Below are positions 1 to 6,128 of a DNA stretch of 26,666 bases, piece after piece. The position numbers and the translations under genes were made by a program. Source of the stretch: Bacillota bacterium (GTDB taxonomy: Bacteria > Bacillota > Clostridia > Oscillospirales > Acutalibacteraceae); assembly GCA_023460155.1 (NCBI GenBank), contig JAEWRF010000193.1, forward strand, positions 1 through 26,666, given 5' to 3'. Positions within the stretch are counted from its first letter, which is position 1. Every line of letters starts with the position of its first letter. The notes below the pieces were generated by a model that saw only the letters and a list, made by a program, of their open reading frames with translations, was not told the origin of the DNA and did no database searches.

Positions 1-935
1 GCATCCTCGTGAGCTGCTCGGATTACCACATCTTCAAGAAGCTGAAAATGTCCCGCGCGCAGGCGATGGAACATTACCTTTCGGTGGTCAAGGAAGCGAT
101 CAACGCGGGCCTGCGGCCCCGCTGCCACCTGGAGGACATCACGCGCGCCGATTACTACGGTTTCGTGGTTCCGTTTGTCAACGAGCTGATGGCGCTTTCC
201 AAGGAATCGGGCGTTCCGGTGCGCATCCGCGCCTGTGACACGCTCGGCCTCGGCGTCCCCTATACCGGCGCGGCCCTGCCCCGCAGCGTGCCGGGCATCA
301 TCTACGGGCTGCGGCACTATTCCGACGTTCCGGCCGGAATGCTGGAGTGGCACGGCCACAACGACTTCGGCAAAGCGGTGGTCAACGCCACCACGGCCTG
401 GCTGTACGGCGCCTCCGGGGTAAACTGTTCGCTCCTCGGCATCGGCGAGCGCACGGGCAACGTCCCGCTCGAAGCCATGGTGATGGAGTACGCCTCCCTG
501 CGCGGACACACCGGCGGCGCCGACCTCGGCGTCATTACCGAAATCGCCGAGTATTACGAAAAGGAAATCGGCTACCGCATTCCGCCGATGACTCCGTTCG
601 TCGGGCGCAGCTTCAACGTAACCCGCGCGGGCATCCATGCCGACGGCCTCCTGAAGGACGAGGAAATTTACAACATTTTCGATACTGCGAAGCTGCTGAA
701 CCGCCCGGCCTCCATTTCCGTCAGCAATGTTTCGGGGCTCGCGGGGATTGCATTTTGGTTAAATCAATACTATCATTTAAAGGAAGACGAAACCGTTTCC
801 AAAACCGATGAAATCGTCCGCCTGCTCAAGGGATGGGTGGACGCCCAGTACGAGGACGGCCGCTCCACCGCCCTGAGCGACGAGGAGCTTGCCGCGCACG
901 CGGCGCTTTTGGACCCGCGTTTCAGCCAAAAATAA
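1..935 (+). CDS. Re-citrate synthase / homocitrate synthase family protein, 5' truncated by the window
   Basis: The reading frame is open from the window edge, so the start and N-terminal metal-binding part lie outside. What remains is about 310 residues of an HMGL-like TIM barrel: HLEDITRADYYGF, RACDTLGLG, then EWHGHNDFGKAVVNATTAW with the HGHND metal-binding histidines, and GIGERTGNVPLEAM. These blocks belong to the isopropylmalate/homocitrate/citramalate synthase superfamily, which condenses acetyl-CoA with a 2-oxo acid. The HLED-TRAD-YGF and ERTGNVPLEAMVMEY wording is closest, from memory, to the anaerobic Re-citrate synthases (Clostridium kluyveri type), which would make citrate from oxaloacetate. 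The C-terminus ends soon after the barrel, with no leucine-sensing LeuA dimer domain, which fits Re-citrate or homocitrate synthase better than LeuA. A GntR regulator follows after 36 bp. The family call is firm; the exact substrate is inference. Confidence 0.85.
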   Translation, partial: ILVSCSDYHIFKKLKMSRAQAMEHYLSVVKEAINAGLRPRCHLEDITRADYYGFVVPFVNELMALSKESGVPVRIRACDTLGLGVPYTGAALPRSVPGIIYGLRHYSDVPAGMLEWHGHNDFGKAVVNATTAWLYGASGVNCSLLGIGERTGNVPLEAMVMEYASLRGHTGGADLGVITEIAEYYEKEIGYRIPPMTPFVGRSFNVTRAGIHADGLLKDEEIYNIFDTAKLLNRPASISVSNVSGLAGIAFWLNQYYHLKEDETVSKTDEIVRLLKGWVDAQYEDGRSTALSDEELAAHAALLDPRFSQK

Positions 936-971
936 AGGAACCGCCGGCCGGTTCCCGATCCGGAGGAACGC

Positions 972-1631
972 ATGAAAAAGCTTGATCCTTCCAAATACAG
1001 CAGCCATTCCCTGACGGAGCAGGTGTTCCGCACGCTGCAGAACGAGATTCTGAACGGCTCGTTTGACCCCGGCGAGCCCCTGACGGAAAGCCACCTCTGC
1101 GAGGAGCTCGGCGTCAGCCGCACCCCCGTGCGCGAGGCGATCAACCGTCTGGAGCAGGAGGGGCTGGTGGAAACCGTCCCGAACAAGGGTGCCGTCGTCG
1201 TTGGAATCAAGGACAAGGACATTCAGGATATCTACACCATCCGCATGTACATCGAGGGGCTTGCCGCGAAGTGGGCCGCCGTCAACATCACGGACGAACA
1301 GCTCAGGCAGCTCCGCGACATCGTCGAATTGCAGGAGTTCTACCTCGGGAGAAATGACTGGGCGCAGATCTGGCAGCTTGACACGCGCTTCCACCAGACG
1401 CTTTACGATTCGTGCAACAGCGCCATCCTGAAAAACACGCTCTCCAATTTCCATCATTTCATCCAGAAGGCCCGGGAGCTTTCCCTGCGGAAGCCGGGCC
1501 GCGCGGCCCCTTCCGTGCAGGAGCACCGCGCCCTTCTTGAGGCGCTGGAGCGCCACGATTCGGAGCTTGCCGAAAAGCTCTCCTTCAACCACATCTGCAA
1601 CGCGAAAAACAATCTGCTGAAAAACGAATAG
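972..1631 (+). CDS. GntR family transcriptional regulator, FCD (FadR) subfamily
   Basis: This 219-residue protein has an N-terminal winged helix (about residues 12-78) with the GntR signature LCEELGVSRTPVREAINRL and the wing sequence LVETVPNKGAVV. An all-helical FCD effector domain follows (about 85-210), with the usual DIYTIRMYIEGLAAKWA start and a later TRFHQTLYDSCNS segment that in this family supplies metal or ligand histidines. FCD regulators usually sense small organic acids. The start is supported by GGAGGAA just upstream of ATG. It lies 36 bp downstream of the citrate/homocitrate-synthase-like gene and before a strong terminator, so the two are probably co-transcribed and it may regulate that pathway. 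The ligand cannot be read from the sequence. Confidence 0.93.
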   Translation: MKKLDPSKYSSHSLTEQVFRTLQNEILNGSFDPGEPLTESHLCEELGVSRTPVREAINRLEQEGLVETVPNKGAVVVGIKDKDIQDIYTIRMYIEGLAAKWAAVNITDEQLRQLRDIVELQEFYLGRNDWAQIWQLDTRFHQTLYDSCNSAILKNTLSNFHHFIQKARELSLRKPGRAAPSVQEHRALLEALERHDSELAEKLSFNHICNAKNNLLKNE

Positions 1632-1633
1632 GC

Positions 1634-1669
1634 AAAAAAACAGGCACCCGAGAAGGGTGCCTGTTTTTT
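1634..1669 (+). terminator. Intrinsic terminator after the GntR gene
   Basis: Perfect stem CAGGCACCC/GGGTGCCTG with loop GAGAA, flanked by an A-run before and a T-run after, so it can work on either strand. It starts three bases after the GntR stop codon. Confidence 0.9.
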
Positions 1670-1683
1670 GAGAAGGAGAGAGT

Positions 1684-1851
1684 ATGAAAAAGTATTTATA
1701 TAAAACCTCCTGCGAGGCTCTTGCTGTTTGTCTGCCAGCCTGCGGTCCGGTATTCCGACCTCTCCGCAGGCCGTTTCGCAGTTTTTGCTTTTCCGTTTGG
1801 AATGTCTCTACTATACTATGCGGTTGTGACCGACCGATGAATCGAGTTTGA
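1684..1851 (+). CDS. Doubtful short ORF of 55 codons with a good ribosome binding site
   Basis: Directly after the GntR terminator, AGAAGGAGAG stands six bases before an ATG that opens 55 codons starting MKKYLYKTSCEALAVC and ending DRPMNRV. The product would hold six cysteines and a basic middle section and resembles no family I know. No promoter was found between the terminator and the ATG, and the codons look less GC-biased at third positions than those of the neighbouring genes. It may be a chance frame, or the remnant of a gene that once followed the regulator. It is recorded because the Shine-Dalgarno sequence is strong and the interval 1671-1950 is otherwise unexplained. Confidence 0.2.
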   Translation: MKKYLYKTSCEALAVCLPACGPVFRPLRRPFRSFCFSVWNVSTILCGCDRPMNRV

Positions 1852-1950
1852 ACACTTTTGGAAGAATTTGTTACGAAATCAAGAACAGCGCGAAAGGCCG
1901 CCCAAAATTGCGGATGCAATTTTACGGCTGCGCGATTTCCCGGAGGCCTG

Positions 1951-1982
1951 AAAAGGCCCGGGCCAAGTGCCCGGGCCTTTTC
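1951..1982 (-). terminator. Terminator of hisC
   Basis: Perfect 12-bp stem AAAAGGCCCGGG/CCCGGGCCTTTT around a 7-base loop, placed just past the hisC stop. The A/T ends make it usable on both strands. Apart from this hairpin and the doubtful short ORF, nothing recognisable fills 1671-2002. Confidence 0.88.
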
Positions 1983-2002
1983 TATTTCAGCCGTCTGTTC
2001 GG

Positions 2003-3082
2003 TTATTTGCAAAGGATTTCACGGATCGCCCGGATGACGCGCGCGTTCTGCTCCGGCGTTCCGATGGAAATGCGGGTCAGCGGGAAATTGCCGCGGATCA
2101 TCACGCCGCGCTTCGCGACCTCCTGCGAAAGCCGGAACGCGTCGCAGTGGCAGTCCGCATAGATAAAATTGGTGGAGGAGGGAAAAACGCGGCAGCCCAT
2201 CGCCGTAAGCTCTTCGGTCAGGAAGCTCCGGCCCTCCCGGTTGTTCTCGAGCGTGCGCCTCACGAAATCGGCATCGTCCAGCGCCGCCTCCGCCGCCGCG
2301 TAGGCGAGGGAGTTTGTCGTGTAGCCCGCGTTGTTGCGGTTTATGTAGGTCATGATCTCGTCGTTCGACATAATGTAACCGATGCGCGTGCCAGCCATTC
2401 CGTAAAGTTTGGAGAAGGTCTGCAGCACCACAAGGTTCAAATCATCCGAAATCTCATTGACCATGCTGTTGTATTGTCCCTCCACAAAATGAACGTACGC
2501 TTCGTCCACCAACACGACCGCATGCTTCGGCACCTTTTTGATAAATTCCAGCAGCTTCCCCGCGTCCGCCGCGATTCCCGTCGGATTGTTCGGGTTGCAG
2601 ATCATCACCAGTTTGGTTTTTGCCGTAATATGATTCAGAATTTCATCGAAATCCATCTCGAGGTCGCCGCCCATCGGAAGCTCCGTCAGCTTGGCCCCGG
2701 TCTTTTTGACCACGTTGTAATAGCCCGGGTAAGTCGGCGTCGGAAAGATCACCTCGTCGCCCGGCTGCACAAACACCTCGCCGATGACGTTCAGACCGGC
2801 CGTGGCCCCCTGTGTAATCATAATCTGCGAAGGCTTCAGATGCAGCTTTGCCGCCAGCTTGCGCGGCAGGCAGCTCCCGGAAGCGTCGGGGTAAAAATTG
2901 GCCTCCAGCACCGCTTTCTGAATCGCGGCGACCGCGAGGGGGGAAACGCCCAGCGGATTTTCATTCGCGGAAAGCTTGTAAACCTCCCGGAACCCGTATT
3001 TTTCCTTGATCTCCTGAACCGACGTGCCCATCTGATAGGGCGGCGCCTGACGCACAAATTCCGATACCAGCTGTTCGATCAT
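2003..3082 (-). CDS. hisC: Histidinol-phosphate aminotransferase family protein (PLP-dependent)
   Basis: This 359-residue fold-type I aminotransferase shows the family landmarks in order: KLSANENPLG near residue 37, the ATAGLN cofactor-phosphate segment, ICNPNNPTG at about 161-169, the VDEAY aspartate (D193) that holds the PLP ring nitrogen, and QTFSKLYGMAGTRIGY with the Schiff-base lysine K225. Length and motifs match HisC, which transfers an amino group from glutamate to imidazole-acetol phosphate in histidine synthesis; stand-alone copies such as this one often also serve aromatic amino acids. I chose the internal ATG at 3082 because AGGGGG lies seven bases before it, while the upstream ATG at 3130 has no ribosome binding site and falls almost on the predicted transcription start. 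No other his genes are nearby. Confidence 0.88.
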   Translation of the reverse strand: MIEQLVSEFVRQAPPYQMGTSVQEIKEKYGFREVYKLSANENPLGVSPLAVAAIQKAVLEANFYPDASGSCLPRKLAAKLHLKPSQIMITQGATAGLNVIGEVFVQPGDEVIFPTPTYPGYYNVVKKTGAKLTELPMGGDLEMDFDEILNHITAKTKLVMICNPNNPTGIAADAGKLLEFIKKVPKHAVVLVDEAYVHFVEGQYNSMVNEISDDLNLVVLQTFSKLYGMAGTRIGYIMSNDEIMTYINRNNAGYTTNSLAYAAAEAALDDADFVRRTLENNREGRSFLTEELTAMGCRVFPSSTNFIYADCHCDAFRLSQEVAKRGVMIRGNFPLTRISIGTPEQNARVIRAIREILCK

Positions 3083-3141
3083 ACCGTTTCCCCCTGCTGT
3101 TTCAATGTTATATTCTGTATTTTCATTCATACATTAGAAAC

Positions 3142-3170
3142 ACGATACGCCACAAATTGCAGGATGTCAA
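3142..3170 (-). promoter_or_regulatory. Promoter of hisC
   Basis: On the minus strand TTGACA (3165-3170) and TATCGT (3142-3147) are exactly 17 bp apart. Transcription would begin near 3135, leaving a leader of about 50 bases before the preferred ATG at 3082. Confidence 0.6.
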
Positions 3171-3616
3171 TAGATTACTGCATAGCGATTTTGCCGAATT
3201 CCCGGGCAAAACCAATCCCAAAAAGCAGCATATTTTTTGCTTTCCGTAATAAATAAACTATTTTCTGTTTTCCATTGCAAAAAGTTTGATTTTTCCCGGA
3301 TTTTTTGCGCCTCCTTAGTCAAATTACAATGTTATTTTAACCATCCGGGCAGCTGCTCCTTTTTCTCTCCGCTTTTTCAAGGGAAAGCGCTGCTTCGGAA
3401 AATTCAAGGTAATTCTGCATAATTTTTCTCGAAACATGCATATTGAAATGAATACCCGGGTGGATTCCGGCGCCGAGAGGCCCTTTTTCTTAAAAAAATA
3501 AGGAGCGCACCCCATTGTACGCTCCCCGGAAGGTTCCGGGACCCACGGTCCCTCCCCTCGCAGAAAGAATTATGTCCCTGTTTTCCGGGGATTATTCCGG
3601 AATACACAAAAATTAA

Positions 3617-3646
3617 AAGGCGCTCCGCAAACACGGAACACCTCAT
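3617..3646 (-). terminator. Hairpin and T-run, distal terminator of the 3736-3954 gene
   Basis: On the minus strand AGGTGTTCCG pairs with CGGAGCGCCT through two G-U wobbles and is followed by TTTTAATTTTT. It is a diverged copy of the hairpin at 3682-3709. Confidence 0.6.
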
Positions 3647-3681
3647 TTTAAAAAAATGTTTCTACATCCGACGGATGGTCT

Positions 3682-3709
3682 GAGGCGTTCCGCCGAAACG
3701 GAACACCTC
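3682..3709. repeat. Hairpin repeat GAGGYGTTCCG, proximal copy
   Basis: An 11-bp stem GAGGCGTTCCG/CGGAACACCTC with one wobble pair and a six-base loop. A second copy lies 65 bases to the left. No T-run follows this copy directly. Confidence 0.55.
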
Positions 3710-3735
3710 CGCAACAACCAAAGGAAGAAATGGCT

Positions 3736-3954
3736 TTAGTAGCCTCCACCGCAGCTCCGGCAGTTAATCTCACGCTGGCAGGCCCGCAGCAGCGTGCAGA
3801 GATCCCGCAGATTCATATAACCCAAAAGGGCCAGGCACTGCCTGAGTGCCTGCGCGCTCGTCATCCCGCAGCTGTTCGGATTATTCATTGCGCTTGTGCC
3901 CATAACATTGGACGTACCCAGAACATCGTCCGGATCATTATTATAGCAGCTCAT
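3736..3954 (-). CDS. Small cysteine-rich protein of unknown function
   Basis: A 72-residue protein, MSCYNNDPDDVLG to CRSCGGGY, that I do not recognise. It has an Asn-rich N-terminal third with conserved-looking short segments (DDVLGTSNVMGTSAMNN), then a predicted amphipathic helical part, SAQALRQCLALLGYMNL, and a tail with four cysteines ending CRSCGGGY. There is no signal peptide or membrane segment. The ATG at 3954 is chosen because GAGGAGG lies about eight bases before it; a GTG nine bases further upstream overlaps that ribosome binding site. It has its own promoter and terminator hairpins, so it is very probably a real single-gene transcript. The cysteines suggest metal binding or a spore or envelope structural role, but that is a guess. 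Confidence 0.75.
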   Translation of the reverse strand: MSCYNNDPDDVLGTSNVMGTSAMNNPNSCGMTSAQALRQCLALLGYMNLRDLCTLLRACQREINCRSCGGGY

Positions 3955-3984
3955 TTTTCCCACCTCCTCGCCCGACTGACCTAT

Positions 3985-4012
3985 ATTATGCAGGCGGTGG
4001 AGAGGCGGTCAA
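3985..4012 (-). promoter_or_regulatory. Promoter of the 3736-3954 gene
   Basis: On the minus strand TTGACC (4007-4012) and CATAAT (3985-3990) are separated by 16 bp, about 30 bases before the start codon. Confidence 0.55.
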
Positions 4013-4047
4013 TTTGCCCTTCTGGAATCCTTATGAGGAAAATCGAA

Positions 4048-4314
4048 TCAAAGCTCGTGCTTGACCCGGTCCTTCAGCTCGGCCAGTTTCGCGTTGTTCC
4101 AGCGGTCCGTGGTGCCAACCAGATACCCCGTAATGCGGCGGATCCGCTCAAACGGGACAGGCTCCAGTTCGTAGGTCAGGTTCACATAGTCCCCGTCCGG
4201 CACAATATGAAGGGACTTCAGCTTCCTGCCCGGATTTGTTTTCTCAACATAGCTTACATAATTCCGGACTTCCGATTCCGCAAGGGCTCCGTCTACCGTA
4301 ACAGCTTCGTTCAT
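4048..4314 (-). CDS. Small NrdD-like protein (anaerobic ribonucleotide reductase C-terminal-like)
   Basis: An 88-residue protein. Its C-terminal part, RIRRITGYLVGTTDRWNNAK followed by LAELKDRVKH, closely resembles the RITGYLVG-DRWNN-KDRVKH block of class III anaerobic ribonucleoside-triphosphate reductases and of the free-standing short proteins commonly annotated with that name in clostridia. The N-terminal half (about residues 1-55) is specific to the small protein. It lacks the glycyl-radical loop, the active-site cysteines and a CxxC zinc site, so it cannot be a reductase by itself; a regulatory or partner role is inference. The start at 4314 is preferred because GGAG stands just upstream. 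It is alone on its transcript, with a palindrome inside its promoter. Confidence 0.8.
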   Translation of the reverse strand: MNEAVTVDGALAESEVRNYVSYVEKTNPGRKLKSLHIVPDGDYVNLTYELEPVPFERIRRITGYLVGTTDRWNNAKLAELKDRVKHEL

Positions 4315-4344
4315 TTCTCTCCGCTCCCTTTTTAAAGTATTCCA

Positions 4345-4373
4345 AATATACCACATATGGGTTCATATGTCAA
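4345..4373 (-). promoter_or_regulatory. Promoter with internal palindromic operator, small NrdD-like gene
   Basis: On the minus strand TTGACA (4368-4373) and TATATT (4345-4350) are 17 bp apart. The spacer is almost filled by the perfect inverted repeat ACATATG-GGTT-CATATGT (4353-4370), an ideal place for a dimeric repressor to block RNA polymerase. Confidence 0.75.
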
Positions 4374-4410
4374 TATTATCTCAATATATTGGATTCATTT
4401 TTGGATTCTG

Positions 4411-4444
4411 CTTTCCCCTTGTGCGGAGCGGCACAAGGGGAAAG
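4411..4444 (-). terminator. Long perfect hairpin between two small genes
   Basis: A 14-bp perfect stem CTTTCCCCTTGTGC/GCACAAGGGGAAAG with a six-base loop. It abuts a second stem (4442-4479) and sits downstream of the YjfB-like gene on the minus strand. Confidence 0.65.
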
Positions 4445-4479
4445 CCCCCGCCGCAGGAAGAAACCTGAGGCGGGGGCTT
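4442..4479 (-). terminator. Terminator hairpin of the YjfB-like gene
   Basis: Stem AAGCCCCCGCC/GGCGGGGGCTT of 11 bp, beginning 16 bases beyond the stop codon of the minus-strand gene. Its distal edge overlaps the next hairpin by a few bases. Confidence 0.75.
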
Positions 4480-4494
4480 CGGGCCGGGCTGTTT

Positions 4495-4674
4495 TCAGAC
4501 CAGAAGGTCAAGCAGATGGCCGGAGGACGGCGGGGACTGGACGCTCTGGAGCAGAGTCGCGCTGTCTTCCCGGGCAAGGTCCATCGATCTGCGCAGGACC
4601 ATTGTGCCGGCAGCTTCCTGAACCTTGGAAAGGCTCAGATCGATGCTTGCCGAAGCAATGGAAGAAACATCCAT
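4495..4674 (-). CDS. YjfB family putative motility protein
   Basis: A 59-residue protein, MDVSSIASASIDLS to HLLDLLV. The pattern of an N-terminal MDVSSIAS, a central VLRRSMDLAREDSATLLQSV helix and a proline-rich SPPSSGHLLDLLV end matches the YjfB-like family (Pfam YjfB_motility), short proteins of Firmicutes linked by name to motility, with little known of their action. Length is normal. The start at 4674 has GGAG eight bases upstream and its own promoter. A longer frame upstream exists but would ignore both signals. No flagellar or chemotaxis gene is seen in the window, so its role here is unclear. Confidence 0.85.
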   Translation of the reverse strand: MDVSSIASASIDLSLSKVQEAAGTMVLRRSMDLAREDSATLLQSVQSPPSSGHLLDLLV

Positions 4675-4695
4675 ACACTCATCTCCGTTTTTTCC

Positions 4696-4724
4696 ATCAT
4701 ACGCCCGAATCCGGCAAAATGCAA
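4696..4724 (-). promoter_or_regulatory. Promoter of the YjfB-like gene
   Basis: Minus-strand TTGCAT (4719-4724) and TATGAT (4696-4701) with a 17-bp spacer, lying between the stop of the upstream small gene and the YjfB-like start. Confidence 0.65.
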
Positions 4725-4744
4725 TCTGTTTTTCAGGAGCGTCT

Positions 4745-4996
4745 TTACGGAGCCTTCCACTCAAAGATCGCGAGGATGCGCGGCATGCACTCATGCACGC
4801 GAACGTCCGGCTCCTCCTCCGAGATGAGAAAATTCCCATCCACCCGGTAGACGCCGCTCTCGTAACGGCGTTCCTCGCAGCCGGAAGGACCGCAGCCGCC
4901 GCAGTTCTCGCAGCTGCCCGCGTCCGGGTTTGCGAATTTCACCCACACCTGTTTTCCATTGTAGCCGTCCAGCCGTTGAATCAGTTTTCCCTGCAT
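4745..4996 (-). CDS. Small protein with a CxxCxxC cluster, function unknown
   Basis: An 83-residue soluble protein that I cannot assign. Residues 1-25 form a plausible beta-rich start (KLIQRLDGYNGKQVWVKFA), followed by the striking stretch GSCENCGGCGPSGCEERRYE with four cysteines spaced C-x2-C-x2-C-x4-C, then a VYRVDGNFLIS strand pair and a C-terminal helix with one more cysteine (HECMPRI). Such cysteine spacing suits a zinc or iron-sulfur site. GGGAGG stands eight bases before the ATG, and a TTGAAT-17-TATAAT promoter precedes it, so the gene is well supported despite the unknown role. It is divergent from the AraC-type regulator. Confidence 0.75.
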   Translation of the reverse strand: MQGKLIQRLDGYNGKQVWVKFANPDAGSCENCGGCGPSGCEERRYESGVYRVDGNFLISEEEPDVRVHECMPRILAIFEWKAP

Positions 4997-5051
4997 GGCA
5001 GGCGCCTCCCGTCACATTGTTATCAATTTCGAACCGAGATCTTTCGTTTTC

Positions 5052-5080
5052 ATTATAGTCCCCGGATCGTCGAAATTCAA
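5052..5080 (-). promoter_or_regulatory. Promoter of the CxxCxxC small gene
   Basis: Minus-strand TTGAAT (5075-5080) and TATAAT (5052-5057), spacer 17 bp. Confidence 0.75.
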
Positions 5081-5088
5081 ACCTCCGC

Positions 5089-5117
5089 TTGACAACTCCG
5101 GGGGAAAACAGTAGCAT
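5089..5117 (+). promoter_or_regulatory. Promoter of the AraC-type regulator
   Basis: TTGACA (5089-5094) and TAGCAT (5112-5117) with a 17-bp spacer, back to back with the minus-strand promoter nine bases away. Confidence 0.65.
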
Positions 5118-5206
5118 CAAAACAAAGCCTTATCTGAATCCGGCAGGGAAAGGCAAGAACTTTTTCCCACCGGATGGTATTCTTGGTGCAGTGGGAGGGA
5201 AACCGT

Positions 5207-6079
5207 TTGGATTGGATTGAAGGAGTGCAGAACGCCATCGGTTATCTGGAGGATCACCTGCTCGAGCCGCTCGACCTCGAGGGCGCGGCGCGGGAAGCGG
5301 GCTCCTCGCCGTTCCGCTTTATGCGGATGTTCAACGCACTGACGGGCTTCACCGTGGCGGAATACGTGCGCAACCGGCGCCTCACCCTCGCGGGCCGGGA
5401 GCTTTCGCTTTCCAGCGCGAAGGTAGTGGACATCGCTTTCAAGTACGGGTACGAAACGCACGAAGCGTTCACCCGTGCGTTTGTGCGGTTCCACGGCATC
5501 TCGCCGTCGGCGGCGCGCGAACCCGGGGCGGAGCTGAAATCCATCGGCCGGCTTTCCATCCACGTTACTTTGAAAGGGGATAAGGCATTGAATTACAAAC
5601 TGGTGGAAAAAGAAGCGTTTGCCGTTGTGGGCAAAAAAGCGGTGATTTCCTGCAAGGGCGGGGAGAACTATCGGGAGGTTCCCGAGTTCTGCAACCGCTG
5701 TCAGCAGGACGGCACGGCACAGACACTTTCCGGCATGGTTACGGGCGATATGGGCATCATGGGAATCTGTGCCGAGTATGAGCAGAACAAGGACCTGTTC
5801 GACTATTACATGGCGGTAACCTACACCGGCGGAAAAGTACCGGAGGGGATGGAAACTCTGGAGATTCCGAAATTCACCTGGGCGGTGTTCGAGTCGGTCG
5901 GCCCGATGCCGGGCGCAATTCAGGACGTCTGGCGCCGCATCTTTTCGGAGTGGTTCCCGACGAATGAATACGAGCACGCCGACGGGCCGGAGCTTGAGGT
6001 TTACCTTGACGGCGACATGTCCTCGCCCGACTACAAATGCTGGGTGTGGATTCCGGTGATAAAAAAGAGCGGGAAATAA
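5207..6079 (+). CDS. AraC family regulator with GyrI-like effector-binding domain
   Basis: The N-terminal hundred residues carry the two AraC helix-turn-helix units: DWIEGVQNAIGYLEDHLLEP opening helix, LEGAAREAGSSPFRFMRMF first recognition unit, then VVDIAFKYGYETHEAFTRAF and the family-typical FHGISPSAAR end. From about residue 115 on lies a GyrI-like/BacR_C effector domain (YKLVEKEAFAVVGKKAVIS, YTGGKVPEGMETLEIP, ELEVYLDGD), which in relatives binds drugs or other small hydrophobic compounds. I prefer the TTG at 5207, eight bases after GGGAGG, giving 290 residues starting at the usual DWIE; an in-frame ATG at 5174 has no ribosome binding site. It is a single-gene transcript, and its target is unknown. 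Confidence 0.9.
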   Translation: MDWIEGVQNAIGYLEDHLLEPLDLEGAAREAGSSPFRFMRMFNALTGFTVAEYVRNRRLTLAGRELSLSSAKVVDIAFKYGYETHEAFTRAFVRFHGISPSAAREPGAELKSIGRLSIHVTLKGDKALNYKLVEKEAFAVVGKKAVISCKGGENYREVPEFCNRCQQDGTAQTLSGMVTGDMGIMGICAEYEQNKDLFDYYMAVTYTGGKVPEGMETLEIPKFTWAVFESVGPMPGAIQDVWRRIFSEWFPTNEYEHADGPELEVYLDGDMSSPDYKCWVWIPVIKKSGK

Positions 6080-6090
6080 AAATTTCAGCA

Positions 6091-6126
6091 AAACGGACGG
6101 GAACCGTAAAGGCTTCCCGTCCGTTT
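6091..6126. terminator. Bidirectional terminator
   Basis: Perfect 13-bp stem AAACGGACGGGAA/TTCCCGTCCGTTT between the convergent AraC-type and P1-peptidase genes. Confidence 0.88.
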
Positions 6127-6128
6127 CT

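Larger units (their letters stand above)
3171..3735. other. Non-coding interval with several hairpins
   Basis: No convincing gene is seen here. The left part (to about 3480) is AT-rich without clear signals. The right part holds GGAGCG...CGCTCC (3501-3524), which on the minus strand is followed by a T-rich run, the tight palindrome GGGACC-CAC-GGTCCC (3537-3551), a short CATCC/GGATG palindrome at 3665-3677, and two related GAGGYGYTCCG hairpins at 3617-3646 and 3682-3709. All are downstream of the minus-strand small gene that ends at 3736, so some act as its terminators. Confidence 0.5.

Noticed and set aside
777..2012. Long open frame of about 410 codons on the minus strand opposite the GntR gene
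   Set aside because: It is antisense to a gene with clear family motifs, has no ribosome binding site and no recognisable domain; high GC keeps such antisense frames open by chance.
3480..3550. T-box-like leader on the minus strand (GGAGGGACCGTGGG followed by a terminator hairpin)
   Set aside because: The T-box core with its UGGN bulge and the specifier stem with an AGTA-type motif are missing, and no gene that would be controlled follows within reasonable distance except hisC about 330 bp away, which has its own promoter.
4353..4370. NrdR box in the promoter of the small NrdD-like gene
   Set aside because: The palindrome ACATATG-GGTT-CATATGT differs from the AT-rich NrdR consensus in core and spacing, and NrdR sites normally come in pairs.
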